Assembly (NCBI GenBank): GCA_958510825.1
Contig: OY294044.1
Location: 45,286,626 to 45,350,625, forward strand
DNA: 64,000 nt
Reading direction: 5' to 3'
From: Brachypterus glaber
Taxonomy: Eukaryota; Arthropoda; Insecta; Coleoptera; Kateretidae
The position numbers were made by a program, and so were the translations under genes. The first letter of the stretch is position 1. Each line of letters opens with the position of its first letter. Of this stretch, positions 23,460 through 34,400 are shown piece by piece. The notes beneath the pieces were generated by a model. That model ran no database searches. It was not told the DNA's origin and worked only from the letters and a program-made list of their open reading frames with translations.

Positions 23460-24444
23460 CAGTGCGGTCCAAAATTCAACCCCCCCCTCTTAACTTTTGA
23501 ACTAGTTGAGATATCGATTTCAAATTTAGAAGTCTTAAATAAGACAACTTAAACTATCTTTAAGCATATATTTGATACTTTTATCTCTTAAAATGTGAGC
23601 AGGGGGGCATGGGGGGAAATTTTTTTAAATGGAAAGGGGGGTCGTGTGATACATCATTTTAAAGCCTTTAAAATTCTCTATATAATCATATATTTTTAAA
23701 ATTTTTAATCATCTTTTTTAAGGTTTTGATTTTTCAGTTTTTTGTGCTAAAAAAATAATTTTTTAAGTTTTTTTTTTTGTTAATTTTTATTTATGTCAAC
23801 TAAAATTAGTTTAAAAGTATAATTTACTTTTTTCATTATGAAATTAGGCATTTTTAAAAAATTGTTTGGACTTTTTAGAGAAATTTTGACAAAAATACCC
23901 ATTTTCAACCCTATTTTAAACCCAAAAAAAATGTTTTAAAAAAATAAAAAATATACAGTTAAATGGAGAATTTATAAGCTTTAAAATAATGTATCACACG
24001 ACCCACCTTTCTATTTAAAAAAATGTCGCCCCATGCCCCCCTGCCCACATTTTAAGAGCTAAAAGTATCAAATATATGTTTATGTTTGTTTTTAACCTCG
24101 TACTATTCTACTTAATTAAGCATCCCCTAAGTCCAGGACTTGTGTGGGCTAGTAGTAGAGGGAACCACCGGCTTTAATTGACTTTCGAACCAATATATCT
24201 AGGGAGTACGCCTTCGCCAAATTTCAATTATTAATTAACTGAAAAAGGCAATCGGCGCCAGTGAGGTTTGAACTCACGATCATTAGATCAATGTCAGGCT
24301 ATATCGATGCCATTGACCACTGACTAAATCTCCCTTATGCTTAAAGATAGTTTAAGTTGTCTTATTTAAGAGTTCTAAATTTGAAGTCGATATCTAAACT
24401 CGTTCAAAAGTTAAGGGGGGGGGGGTGACTTTTGGACCGCTCTG
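23460..24444. mobile_element. TA-type MITE, family A copy 3 (both ends present)
   Basis: Flanked by TA (23458-23459 and 24445-24446). The left end CAGTGCGGTCCAAAATTC is matched by the right end, inward, CAGAGCGGTCCAAAAGTC. The arms continue as mirror images for about 180 bp and more (ttgagatatcgatttcaaat; taagacaacttaaactatc). TA duplication and CAGTG-type ends suggest mobilisation by a Tc1/mariner transposase. A SINE (24079-24335) interrupts the right half. Confidence 0.75.
24079..24335 (-). mobile_element. tRNA-derived SINE inserted in a MITE
   Basis: Read on the minus strand, the head is tRNA-like. An A-box-like TTTAGTCAGTGGTCAATGG lies at about 24328-24310. A B-box-like GAGTTCAAACCTCACTGG lies at about 24275-24258, followed by a non-tRNA body and an A-rich tail (acaaacataaa). 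Host MITE sequence (aaatatatg / cttaaagatag) resumes on both sides; tatg is repeated at the two junctions. The anticodon region does not fold into a clean tRNA, so this is a SINE and not a functional tRNA gene. Confidence 0.7.
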
Positions 24445-24696
24445 TATATATATTATGTGTTCAACAAAAGTGGGTAAATAACAAAGTTTTGATCGTCCGG
24501 CCCGCGATTACATCGATGTCCCTTAAAATCAAATGTAAAAAAAATACAAAAAAATAAGCCTTAAAAATATATTATTATGTTATTATTTTGGAGCAGTGTG
24601 TTTTCTTAGAATAAATTTCTAAACTTATGCAATAAAAGAATTTCGGGTCCAAGGGTCGCAAAAAGTTAACATGCCTACCGGGGCCCAACGTGTTAA

Positions 24697-25660
24697 AATA
24701 CCATTTTTACTCCGTGTACTGATTTAAATAGACAAATTTGTTTTTAATTATTTTATTGTAATTTATAAGACATTTTTAACGACTAAAAGTTGTTGGAATA
24801 GATAACAGTTAGGATTTAGAAACCACAAAAGATTAGATTATGTTCCCAAATGTTTAATGACTTTCATAATTAAATGATAACAGAGACCTGCAAATTGAAG
24901 TTCGATTTTATTGCTGATTTCAAAAAATTACTTCATTTTGCTTTCCCATTTTGGATAATTTCAAAATTTTGGAATAACTTTGTATTCGTCCAAATATATT
25001 TGTTTTCATATTTTTGCGTTTTATGACGTTCGGTGTCGATATAAATCAATTTCGAGCAACATACCAAAAACTATAATAATCAGTTCTGCAATTTCAAAAA
25101 ACTTTTTCATAGTTGGCCTGTAAAACTTATCATAAATTACAATTTAAAAATATAATTTTTAAATCATTAATTTTGGTATTTTTTTTACTCGCTGATATAC
25201 AGGTCTGAAATTTGAATTTATACATATTTAGTTAATTTACATTCATACACCGAGACAAATTTTAACATTTCCGCTAGATACAGTGACTCTAAAACTGACA
25301 GCAAAGATATAGGATCTCTAATATTTAAACAACTGTCTCTTTTTATAAGAACTGTTTTTGTCATTACCCAAATATACATTAATTCTTTTTTTGTATGTTA
25401 TAATAAGATTTTTATTGTTGTATTTTTATAATTTTATTGATTTTTTAATACAGTTGTTAAAAAAATTAGGTATATGGCAAAAAAAAGATTTAAAATAAAA
25501 AGTATTTATTTAATTTAACATACGTTTTTTTTTAAATTTAATTAACAAAACTTTTATTTGTAATATGATGCAAAAATGAAATTCAGTAAAAATGAGAAGT
25601 AGACTTTTACTTAAAACAGATTTTTTTTACACAAGGATGTGCAATTGCATATACAGGGTG
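24697..25660. other. intergenic; nothing recognised
   Basis: AT-rich sequence without domain-bearing frames or clear repeats. Confidence 0.4.
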
Positions 25661-26674
25661 GCTCAACGAAAACGAAACAGAGCTAAGAATCTTAATTTTA
25701 TAATAAGGTTTTCCCTTAATTAGAGCACCGGAAAAGCAGGTTTGTTAGGGTAGGTAGGAAACACTACCCACCCACCTATCGTAACAAACCTACCTATCTA
25801 GTGCTTCACCCTTAATAAATCAAAATGATCTCCTTTTTAGAATTTTGTTATTTCGTTGGCTTGGTGACAAATTGTTTTTTTGCGAAAGCCTGCTTCTCAA
25901 TTATTATGTACATTAAATACTGATTTTTTTATTTTATTAACATTTAGTACAGTAATAAAATATATTTTTTTGAGTTTAAAAATAATTTTTGACGCGCATT
26001 GCGTATTTTTGATACAGTGTAAAATTTTCTAAATGAATAAATCTGATAACCCTAAAAATACTATTTTTTAGAAAAAATTCTTGGACATGTCTATTTTTAG
26101 TTTGAAAGAATTTTCGATTCTCGGTTCAGCAGTGTTTTGTTTTTGATAATTGTATCAGCGGTTCTTGAGTTACTCCATATTTATTTCTTTTCTTAACTTT
26201 ATATTGGAAGATGATATTTGACTCATGTCAATATTTACTGTTTGTATTATTGTTAGGCGTTTTATTATTTTTCATAAGTTCCTTGGTTTTGTATTTTCAA
26301 AAAAAAAATTTGAAAATCAGAAATGTTTTTCTTTAATAATAAAATTGGTTTGCCAGAACACTTTTGCGCATTCGTATGTATTATTAAACACTTCTGCGCA
26401 TAACAAAATGTAAAAAATGTCTGTAATCCAAGAGAACGAGCTGCAGCTTATCAATTTGGAAGAAATAAATGTCAAATAACTCGAGAAACGCTGGTTATTT
26501 TCAAAAACAAAACACTGTTTAAACCAGAATCAAAAAACCTTTCAAATGAATACATGACATATGGTTCTATTTAAACTTTTAAAGATGTCAGAAGATTATG
26601 ACGTCATGAGTAAAACCGGAAGATATCCCGCTCATATTATCGAATTGGTTCGTTTTGAAAATTACACACTGTAT
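25661..26674. mobile_element. probable foldback/TIR element (about 1 kb)
   Basis: The outer words tacagggtggctcaacg and cacactgta, and inner words ttgtttttgataattg / ctggttattttcaaaaacaa with aacactg, pair as inverted repeats. A separate hairpin lies at about 25738-25800 (aggtttgttagggtaggta / cctatcgtaacaaacctacc). The arms are eroded, so the ends are approximate. Confidence 0.45.
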
Positions 26675-26693
26675 ATATTATATTAGTAAATAT

Positions 26694-27151
26694 TAATTAC
26701 CACGGGTCGGATCGAAGTAGCCATTACCGGGGGCATACAAAAATTAGAATAAAAAAACTCTTTTTTCAAGTAAATAGACACTTAAACTATTGTTCACCAA
26801 GCGGAATGTTATGTCGACGGTGTTACTACTCAGTGTCATGATCCATGACTCGTGGAGAAAGACTTAAATTTTTTTTTTGAAAATTGTTTCTCGTTTCAAA
26901 AAAAGAATAGTTAATACAAAATATTATTTTTTTAATTATTCGTTTTTTGAAAAGGAAAACAATTAAAAAAAAATAATTAACGTCTTTCTCTATGAGTCAT
27001 GGACCATGACCAAGTGACTCACTGAGTATTAACAGCGTCGACATGACATTCCGCTTGGTAAACAATAGTTTAAGTGTCTATTTACTTGAAAAAAGAGTGT
27101 TTTTAAATTCTAATTTTTGAATGGTTAGTTGGATCCGACCCGAGTTAATTA
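26694..27151. mobile_element. foldback element 3 (458 bp)
   Basis: The left arm has taattaccacgggtcggatc, caagtaaatagacacttaaa and caagcggaatgttatgtcga. The right arm has their complements (tcgacatgacattccgcttg, tttaagtgtctatttacttg, gatccgacccgagttaatta). The centre is A/T-rich. Confidence 0.8.
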
Positions 27152-27173
27152 CTCACTGTATAATATACAGTGT

Positions 27174-27768
27174 ATATCGAGGGCTTCATAACATAGGGAT
27201 GTATCTTCTATACACAGTGTATTTAAAATAGGGTCCGAAATTTAAACATGAGTGTAAAAATTCGTAGTAAGAGAGCTAAGCCCCTTTGAAAGTGGCTAAA
27301 ATTCGGTTTTTATTTAATAACTCAGGAATGATTTTAGACATAGCAACGAGGTTTTGCACGTAAAATCTTTATAAGGCCCATCTTCGTATGTTATTTTCAT
27401 CTACTTATTTTAACCAGAGTGCGAAACGGAAGGGGGGGCTTATCAGTTTTCAAAGTCCAAACTTTTTTCTGCCCATTTCGCACACCCCTGGTTAAAATAA
27501 GTACATGAAAATAAAATATGAAGATGCGCCTTATAAAGATTAGTTTACTTGCAAAACGTCGTTGTTATACTTTAAACGGTTCCTAAATTATTAAATAAAA
27601 ACCGAATTTATTAGCCACATTCAAAGGGGCTTTTTAGACATCTTTATAGTAACTTTTTGACATATGTTCTGATGTAGAATCACCCCTTAAAATTTGGGAC
27701 CCCATTTCAAATACACCCTGTATATTAACACGGTTGATACGCCCCTATGCTATGAAGCCCTCGATATT
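27174..27768. mobile_element. foldback element 4 (595 bp)
   Basis: Ends atatcgagggcttcataaca and tatgaagccctcgatat. Inner arms include cttttattttaac-type words around gcgaaacgg / cccatttcgcac and gcccctttgaaagtggcta with its complement. It lies 22 bp from foldback 3. Confidence 0.75.
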
Positions 27769-27866
27769 ATCTCTCAACTTTGTACAATATCAGCCTATTA
27801 TATAACAAGCTATAGTTAGCCCACTGCTGATCAAAAAGACATTCAATATTACAACCGGAGGCATTT

Positions 27867-27975
27867 TAGCAACAAAATTCGTGGCAACGGGTCAAGTTAG
27901 CAACAAAACCAGCCATCAAACGAAATTGAAACCAGCCAGAATTTTGTTGCTAGCTGGTTTGTTGCTAAGAACGTG
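27867..27975. repeat. hairpin of agcaacaaaa words
   Basis: Direct words agcaacaaaa (27873, 27900) face ttttgttgct and tttgttgct (27944-27968), forming a compact imperfect hairpin. Confidence 0.5.
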
Positions 27976-28084
27976 TTAGTAAGACGACTCCGGAAAATTA
28001 CATCAAAATTTTAAATAAGCGTAAAAATTCCCCTACAGAATTATGTATGTATTAAAATATTTATTTTTGGAATGTACGAGGTAC

Positions 28085-28640
28085 AGTATTTAAGGTACAC
28101 TTTTGGACTTTTTTGAAAATAATTTTCAAACAGTCAATTTTTTAATAACATTGGTAAGTATAAAAAAGCTTATAAAAATATCTACAAAATACTTGGTTAA
28201 TTTTTTTTTAACATATTTAGTTTTTAAGAAAATGGTCAAAAATTGTGCCGATATCTTGATTTAAGGAAACACTTTTGGACTTTTTCGCAAATACTTCTTA
28301 AAAGCCAATATTAAAAAAATAAGTTATGATAAAAAATGCTTATGAAATTTTCTACTCACTTGATAATAATAATATGAACTTCAACATTTGCATGAACTAG
28401 ATAGGTAGGCAATAAAATCCAAATAAAAAAGTTTACCTTAAAATCAAGATATCGTCACAATTTTTGCCAATTTTCTTAAAAACTAAGTGAGAGAAAAAAA
28501 TTAAGTAAGTATTGTTGACCATTTAGAAGATATTTGCAAAACATTCCAAACGTGTACCTTAAAATGAAAATATCAGACAATTTTTGATCATTTTCTTATT
28601 TTCTCAAAAACTGAACAAGTTAAAAAAATGTTTTAAACAA
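28085..28640. repeat. foldback made of repeated ggtacacttttggactttt words
   Basis: acacttttggacttttt occurs at about 28098 and 28270, with tcaaaaattgtgccgatatc between them. The complements (gatatcgtcacaatttttg, cgtgtacctt) lie at about 28446 and 28550. A stray matching end (aaaagtgtacctttaaatc) at about 30083 suggests that the 437-bp array was inserted into this element. Confidence 0.5.
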
Positions 28641-28711
28641 TTACTTTATAAAGAATTTAATATGCTTTGTTTTTTATAAATTTTTTTTTTATATAAAACA
28701 TTTTACTATTC

Positions 28712-29101
28712 CTTAAAACTACTTTTGTTTGATTAACGCAGTCGTCCCTCCGAAGTGACTGATCGATTTCGTGCTTTTTAGCACTCTTCAGAGCCACATA
28801 TCGGTAGTAGGGACAACTACGAAAATCAAATCCTTTCCATATATCTCTATATAGAGTTTAAAAATCGTTGTAAGGAAAAGCAAAAACAGCTAGCGACATC
28901 TACTGCTAAAAGCAGAGACTGGATAAACCTATCGATAGTCCAAAAAACTCTAAACTCTATATAGAGATATATGGAAAGGATTTGATTTTCGTAGTTGTCC
29001 CTACTACCGATATGTGGCTCTGAAGAGTGCTAAAAAGCACGAAATCGATCAGTCACTTCGGAGGGACGACTGCGTTAATCAAACAAAAGTAGTTTTAAGG
29101 A
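28712..29101. repeat. inverted pair of the 437-bp repeat unit
   Basis: 28712-28860 (ccttaaaactacttttgttt ... gagttta) is the reverse complement of 28950-29101. The arms contain a small hairpin, agtgctaaaaagcacg, and the word ttcggagggacgactgcg. Confidence 0.8.
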
Positions 29102-30025
29102 ATAGTAAAATGTTTTATATAGATTTTTTAAATTTGTAAATATCAAACAATTTAATTTAGTTTATTAATTCAGATACCACTGTAAAAGGTGACCTCCTAG
29201 CGTTTAGGATTCAATTGGCGGCAATGTCCACCGTGACATTGATTAATCTGCCCCCTATCGACAGCGTGCAATAGGTTCTTGAAACCAATAACTGCTTCCT
29301 TTTTTTGGACTATCGATAGGTTTATCCAGTCTCTGCTTTTAGCAGTAGATGTCGCTAGCTGTTTTTGCTTTTCCTTACAACGATTTTTAAACTCTATATA
29401 GAGATATATGGAAAGGATTTGATTTTCGTAGTTGTCCCTACTACCGATATGTGGCTCTGAAGAGTGCTAAAAAGCACGAAATCGATCAGTCACTTCGGAG
29501 GGACGACTGCGTTAATCAAACAAAAGTAGTTTTAAGGAATAGTAAAATGTTTTATATAGATTTTTTAAATTTGTAAATATCAAACAATTTAATTTAGTTT
29601 ATTAATTCAGATACCACTGTAAAAGGTGACCTCCTAGCGTTTAGGATTCAATTGGCGGCAATGTCCACCGTGGCATTGATTAATCTGCCCCCTATCGACA
29701 GCGTGCAATAGGTTCTTGAAACCAATAACTGCTTCCTTTTTTTGGACTATCGATAGGTTTATCCAGTCTCTGCTTTTAGCAGTAGATGTCGCTAGCTGTT
29801 TTTGCTTTTCCTTACAACGATTTTTAAACTCTATATAGAGATATATGGAAAGGATTTGATTTTCGTAGTTGTCCCTACTACCGATATGTGGCTCTGAAGA
29901 GTGCTAAAAAGCACGAAATCGATCAGTCACTTCGGAGGGACGACTGCGTTAATTAAACAAAAGTAGTTTTAAGGAATATTAAAATGTTTTATATAGATTT
30001 TTTAAATTTGTAAATATCAAACAAT
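28951..30025 (+). repeat. tandem array of a 437-bp unit (about 2.5 copies)
   Basis: The word actctatatagagatatatg starts units at about 28953, 29391 and 29828, giving a period of 437-438 bp. Copies are near identical (for example gacattg against gcattg at about 29240 and 29675), so the array is young. The unit contains the agtgctaaaaagcacg hairpin. Together with the inverted copy at 28712 this gives a head-to-head start followed by head-to-tail units. Confidence 0.85.
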
Positions 30026-30171
30026 TTAATTTAGTTCATTTTTTTTTAATTATAATAAATTAAATTATTTGCAAAAAACTCGAAAAGTGTACCTTTAAAT
30101 CAAGATAGTTGCGCGAGCTCATCCTTAATCGTTAGGGACTTTATCAGAAAGGTTTAACTACATCCCCAGAC

Positions 30172-30487
30172 AGCTCATAATAACTATTAGATATCCAGGG
30201 GATATACTTTCTGGATATAGAGTATATCCAGTATATCCTATCTACTGGAGATCTATCCTCCTGGATATCCTGGATATCCATGATGGATCTCCACTGGATG
30301 GATATACTTTAGGGACGTCAAAAAAATAGATGTCCACTGGATATCCACGAGATATCCTGCCAGGATCTAGATATAGGCGGACATTTGGATGTCCTTGGGA
30401 TATCTAATGACAATCCAGGTTATCCACTGGATATACTCTATATCCAGAAAGTGTATCCCCTGGATAAGTCCAATAGTTATTATGTGC
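30172..30487. mobile_element. palindromic MITE rich in ggatatcc words (316 bp)
   Basis: Ends cataataactattagatatc and ccaatagttattatg are inverted. Next to them lie ccaggggatatactttctgg and its near complement (ccagaaagtgtatcccctgg). The interior is built of over a dozen ggatat/atatcc words, so it can pair with itself in many registers. Confidence 0.75.
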
Positions 30488-31496
30488 TTTTTGGGTCTCT
30501 ACCAATTTTAAAAACGAATTTTTTTTAAGGCAAACGCTTATTTTTGTACCTCCTTGACGGGACTAATTATCACATAAGCAAAACAAATAAAATATAAAAA
30601 AATAATCTTTTCTGTTAAAGAAAATTTTAAAATTTATTGAATAGATTGAGTATTTTGATCAAATATAATTTATCAAAATACTGCTGAATCAGTATGCGAA
30701 TGAAAACTGCATAGGGAACCTAATTAATATTTTTTAGTAACTTTTTCCATAGCAATTTTTAAAATATACTTTACAATCGGGGCCGATCAGGGCCAGATCG
30801 ATAGTGATCACTATGTTTATGTATTTTCTTTCTTTAAAAAAAAAAAACTCATATAGGAATCTTAAAAAAAAATCAGAGATCTAATATCTCAACAAAAATC
30901 TCGGTAATTTGCTACTTTTCAGAAAACTCAAAAATCGAAGTTTAGAAATCTTAGTTTTTTTTTGTTAAAAATCTCAGAGGTGCGTGTAGAAATATTTTGT
31001 AGTAGTTCCTAACCTCTCGTATTTTCTCGTGCAGTATTTTTCTTTTTACATAAAAAAAAACTGCCGTTTTTTTACATAAAAAACTGCCCTCGTATACGTA
31101 TAAAATTAAATGATACGAAAAAATGTGAATGAATTATTCATTTAATATTGAATGTCTATAAAATAATTTAATATAAATAACATATTATACATATTTTTAC
31201 ATTGAAATTCACAAGAATTATTAAAATTTATGATCACATTTACTAAGATTTAATGTTCTTAAAATATCCGATATTTTTTACTTTGTCATGGTTTTATGAG
31301 TGTAGACACAATAAGAAATTGTTATTTACGGTATGTAAAGTCGGAATTATTTCTATAAAACCACTTTTTTATGAAGTGCGCCTTGATGTATGATTTTTTT
31401 TATATAACAGTTTAAGTTGATAGTATTTCAAATTAAAAACATGTATTTTAAATGATAAAAATCCAGGATTATACTAATAAAACATTAGTCTATTAG
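30488..31496. other. intergenic; nothing recognised
   Basis: AT-rich, with no supported gene or clear repeat. Confidence 0.4.
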
Positions 31497-32793
31497 ACCG
31501 CTACCAAACTTTCAGGGCGTCTTCCGGACACATTTTGCATAAAAAATTCACCGAGAGCCACTCTGTCAAATTATTGGCGCTAGATGATATGACGTCATCA
31601 AAATGGCGGAATTTTTACTGTTGGAGCAAAATTTTATTATTAAAAATATCTCAAAAACTAATTAATAGATTTTCAAGTTTTTGGTCTCATTTAAAAGCTA
31701 AATGATTACATTATAAGCCGATGTTGCAAACTTGAAACATTTTATTCTCGTATAAATTACACACTGTGTAATGCTCATAGTCACAAAAATTAAAATTTAA
31801 AAAAATGTGCCAAATTGTCTATCGTTCCAAAGAAAATTAAATTTAGATATCGCTACCAATTTTTTAGGGTGTCTTTCAGATACATTTTTCATCAATAATC
31901 CTCCGGGAGCCTTTCTGGAACGTGATTGGTTCTCGATATCGTGACGTCATCAAGGCCAACTCTCAAATATATTTTTGCTTATATCTTAAATATTTTTAAA
32001 ACTCATGCAAAAATTTTATTGTTTCTGATCTCGTTTAAAAAAGAAACGATTACTCTTTCTATAACTGCGGCTAAGTTGGAACATATCTTTCCCTTTTCAG
32101 TTCAGTGTGCGCAGGAAACCAATTTTTGTTTTCGACTTCGAGATAACTAATTTTTTGTTTATTAATTCGTTTATGTGAGTCAAGAAAATAATTTTAAGGC
32201 CAAAATTAACAAAATCTATTAACCCGTTGTTAAGAAAAATGAGTTTATTTGTTTAAAAAAAAATGATATATGAAAAACAATAAGATTAACAGATGATTTT
32301 ACGTAAAAATAAGAAAAAAACATATGAACTTTTGTGATAAAACGGTTTCTAAGGGAGATAGGGTCTTCTAATGGGTACTTTCAAGCATATTTCTCACTTC
32401 ATAAGTCAGGAACGATTTTACTCATCGACATGAAACTTTCAATGTAGAATGTAACCAATAAATATAAACATTTAACACTTTAATTAAATTAAATTTTTGA
32501 CCAGTTGCGTAGTATTTGGGAGAACCAATAATTTTCCAGAGTGGCTCCCGGTGGATTTTTGATGAAAAATGTATGTGAGACACACCCTAAAAATTTGGTA
32601 GCCATATCTAAATTCAATTTTTTTTTCAGAGCGATACAAAATTTGCCCATTTTTAGTTTAGTTTTTGTGATTCTAAGCATTACACAGTGTGTAATTTATA
32701 AGAGAAAACAACATTTCAAGTTCGCAACATCGGCTTATAGGACAGTCAGCTGCAAAATTTATCTGGAAGACGCTCTGAAAGTTTGAGCGATAT
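31497..32793. mobile_element. large foldback element 7 (about 1.3 kb)
   Basis: The left end ctaccaaactttcagggcgt pairs with the right end acgctctgaaagtttgagcg. Further pairs are cattttgcataaaaaattca-like words, acacactgtgtaatgctca / gcattacacagtgtgtaat and gggagccttt / agtggctcccgg. The terminal motif is partly repeated internally at about 31851-31900, so two related copies may be nested. Confidence 0.65.
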
Positions 32794-33194
32794 CAAGGAC
32801 TGAAATGTTTTGGCAAAATTTGTTGCTTATTCCATTTAAATTAGCATTACTTGACTGAATCACATAACAGAAATCACTCGTATTATGACTTTTTTATTAA
32901 AGTTATCAAAAAATTTATACCACTTGATAATAGACCCTAATAAGCTACAAGTGTGCTCAAACAAAAGTTTTCTACTAGCTTTTGTTTTTGAAAAACGGTA
33001 TTTAGCAGTCATTTTAATTATTATTTAAATAAAATAATATAATAATAAAAATTTTGTTATTTTTCCATAATTGGTTAAAAATATTTAATAATTTTAAATT
33101 ATTTAATTTTTAAATTTGTTAATAAAATTTACATATTTTTTTAAGGATTGTTTAACAAGAATCCTATGAAGTTCATCTATTTTTATCCCCATGG

Positions 33195-33530
33195 AGTGGA
33201 TCCACTTATTATCCGTGTCTGAAATAGACTGCAGACTGCGAAAGTGTACTAAAAAGCGAGGATCATACCAATTCGGGTGCGGTTCGCGTAATTCCGTCTG
33301 AGGGGAATCCCTTATACGAGAGCAGCTAATACGTTTAAGTGCGTATTCACAGCCTCTCATAACAAGCATAGTACATAAGAATGCGATACCGTGATTGGCT
33401 TACAAGATACATGACGACACATCAAGCCAATCACGGCATCGCATTCTTATGTATTATACGTGATATGCGAGACTGTGGATATGCCCTTAGGTATGAGTCA
33501 CTGCATTCTATTTCAGACACGGATAATTTT
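33195..33530. mobile_element. foldback element 8 (about 335 bp)
   Basis: The outer pair is ttatccgtgtctgaaatag / ctatttcagacacggataa. The central pair is cataagaatgcgataccgtg / cacggcatcgcattcttatg. Frames inside are products of the palindrome. Confidence 0.75.
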
Positions 33531-33570
33531 CAAGGTAAAATAAATGAATCGGTTATTGCTATAGTATAGG

Positions 33571-33756
33571 AAAAGATGCTTGCAACAAAACTTTACACTA
33601 CGATATTTAAAGAAATCTTTGACATAGAGACTTGAAATTTGGAAAAAGATTTGTTTACTACTTGAAAATCTTTGTTCCAAATTTCAAGTCACTGGGCCAA
33701 AGCGTTTTTGAAATATCGTATTGTAAACTTGTTTTACAAGCGACTTGCATCTTTTT
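33571..33756. repeat. hairpin element (186 bp)
   Basis: Arms aaaagatgcttgcaacaaaac and tacaagcgacttgcatcttt, with inner cttgaaatttggaa / ttccaaatttcaag. A second, smaller hairpin lies at 33812-33912 (taggaatg-taagc / actcctatt; cttttttagtgt / cactaaaaaag). Confidence 0.7.
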
Positions 33757-34190
33757 CTCTTCTTTAAAACACTCTAAGTCAAAAACCCATATTTAATAGT
33801 GTGCTAGGTGGAAAAAAATAGGAATGTAAGCAAAAACTTTTTTAGTGTGCAGTAACACTTCCTAAACACCTAAACACTAAAAAAGTATCTACTCACTCCT
33901 ATTTTTTTTTTTGGCTAATTATTAAATATCGGTTTTCGACTTTTAGCAATAACCGATTCAAATGTCATAATAGTTTTATAAATTGTCAAATTGATAAACT
34001 AACTTTAAGATAATTTTTGCGTTTTTTTTATGTTTAGGTGTTAGGTCGTAGGAAAAATAGTATACGCACCTTGACGCAAACCATTTCAGTGCACTCTCGT
34101 GCACTAAAAACTAGGTTCGCGTATTCGATGCGCAATATACTATACCTGCAACTAAAGCTATCAATTGATAGCTTTGCTTATAACCAACTC

Positions 34191-34400
34191 TGGTCTGTGT
34201 CATCAAGCAAGAAATAAATTAAAAATCGCACAGTGAATATTTTCAAAACAGATTCGAATATTGGATGTGCGAATATACTGCGTAGTTTAGTTTATAAAAC
34301 ATGACTATACTCTATAGACAAACATATACTATTCGAACCTGTTGTAAAAATATTTACTGTCCGATTTTTAATTTACTATCTTGCTTGAAAAAACAGACCA
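34191..34400. mobile_element. MITE family M, copy 1 (210 bp)
   Basis: Ends tggtctgtgtcatcaagcaa and ttgcttgaaaaaacagacca. Subterminal words attaaaaatcgcacagtgaa and its complement are present. Related copies lie at 50733-50947 and 51016-52002 (interrupted), with a half copy at 59878-59972. Confidence 0.8.

Larger units (their letters stand above)
22423..24692. mobile_element. TTAA-bounded (piggyBac-like) element, filled with nested insertions
   Basis: Bounded by TTAA on both sides (22419-22422 and 24693-24696). The left end reads CACGTTGAGCTCCGCCAGGG and the right end, inward, CACGTTGGGCCCCGGTAGG, an imperfect inverted repeat. Exact TTAA duplication is the hallmark of piggyBac-type transposition. 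The inside holds a dispersed repeat (22667-23290) and a complete TA-type MITE that itself holds a SINE. No transposase remains. The pairing of the ends over 2.3 kb is plausible but not proven. Confidence 0.5.

Noticed and set aside
24246..24330. A tRNA-like stretch with B-box GTTCAAACC on the minus strand, first considered as a tRNA gene
   Set aside because: No proper anticodon stem could be built, and a long non-tRNA body with an A-rich tail is attached. It fits a tRNA-derived SINE.
28951..30025. Evenly spaced repeats considered as a CRISPR-like array
   Set aside because: Units are 437 bp with no spacer/repeat alternation, and the genome is eukaryotic. They are ordinary tandem repeats.
33103..33569. 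88- and 62-codon frames on opposite strands
   Set aside because: Both lie mostly in foldback 8 and mirror one another. No splice sites or domain support a gene.
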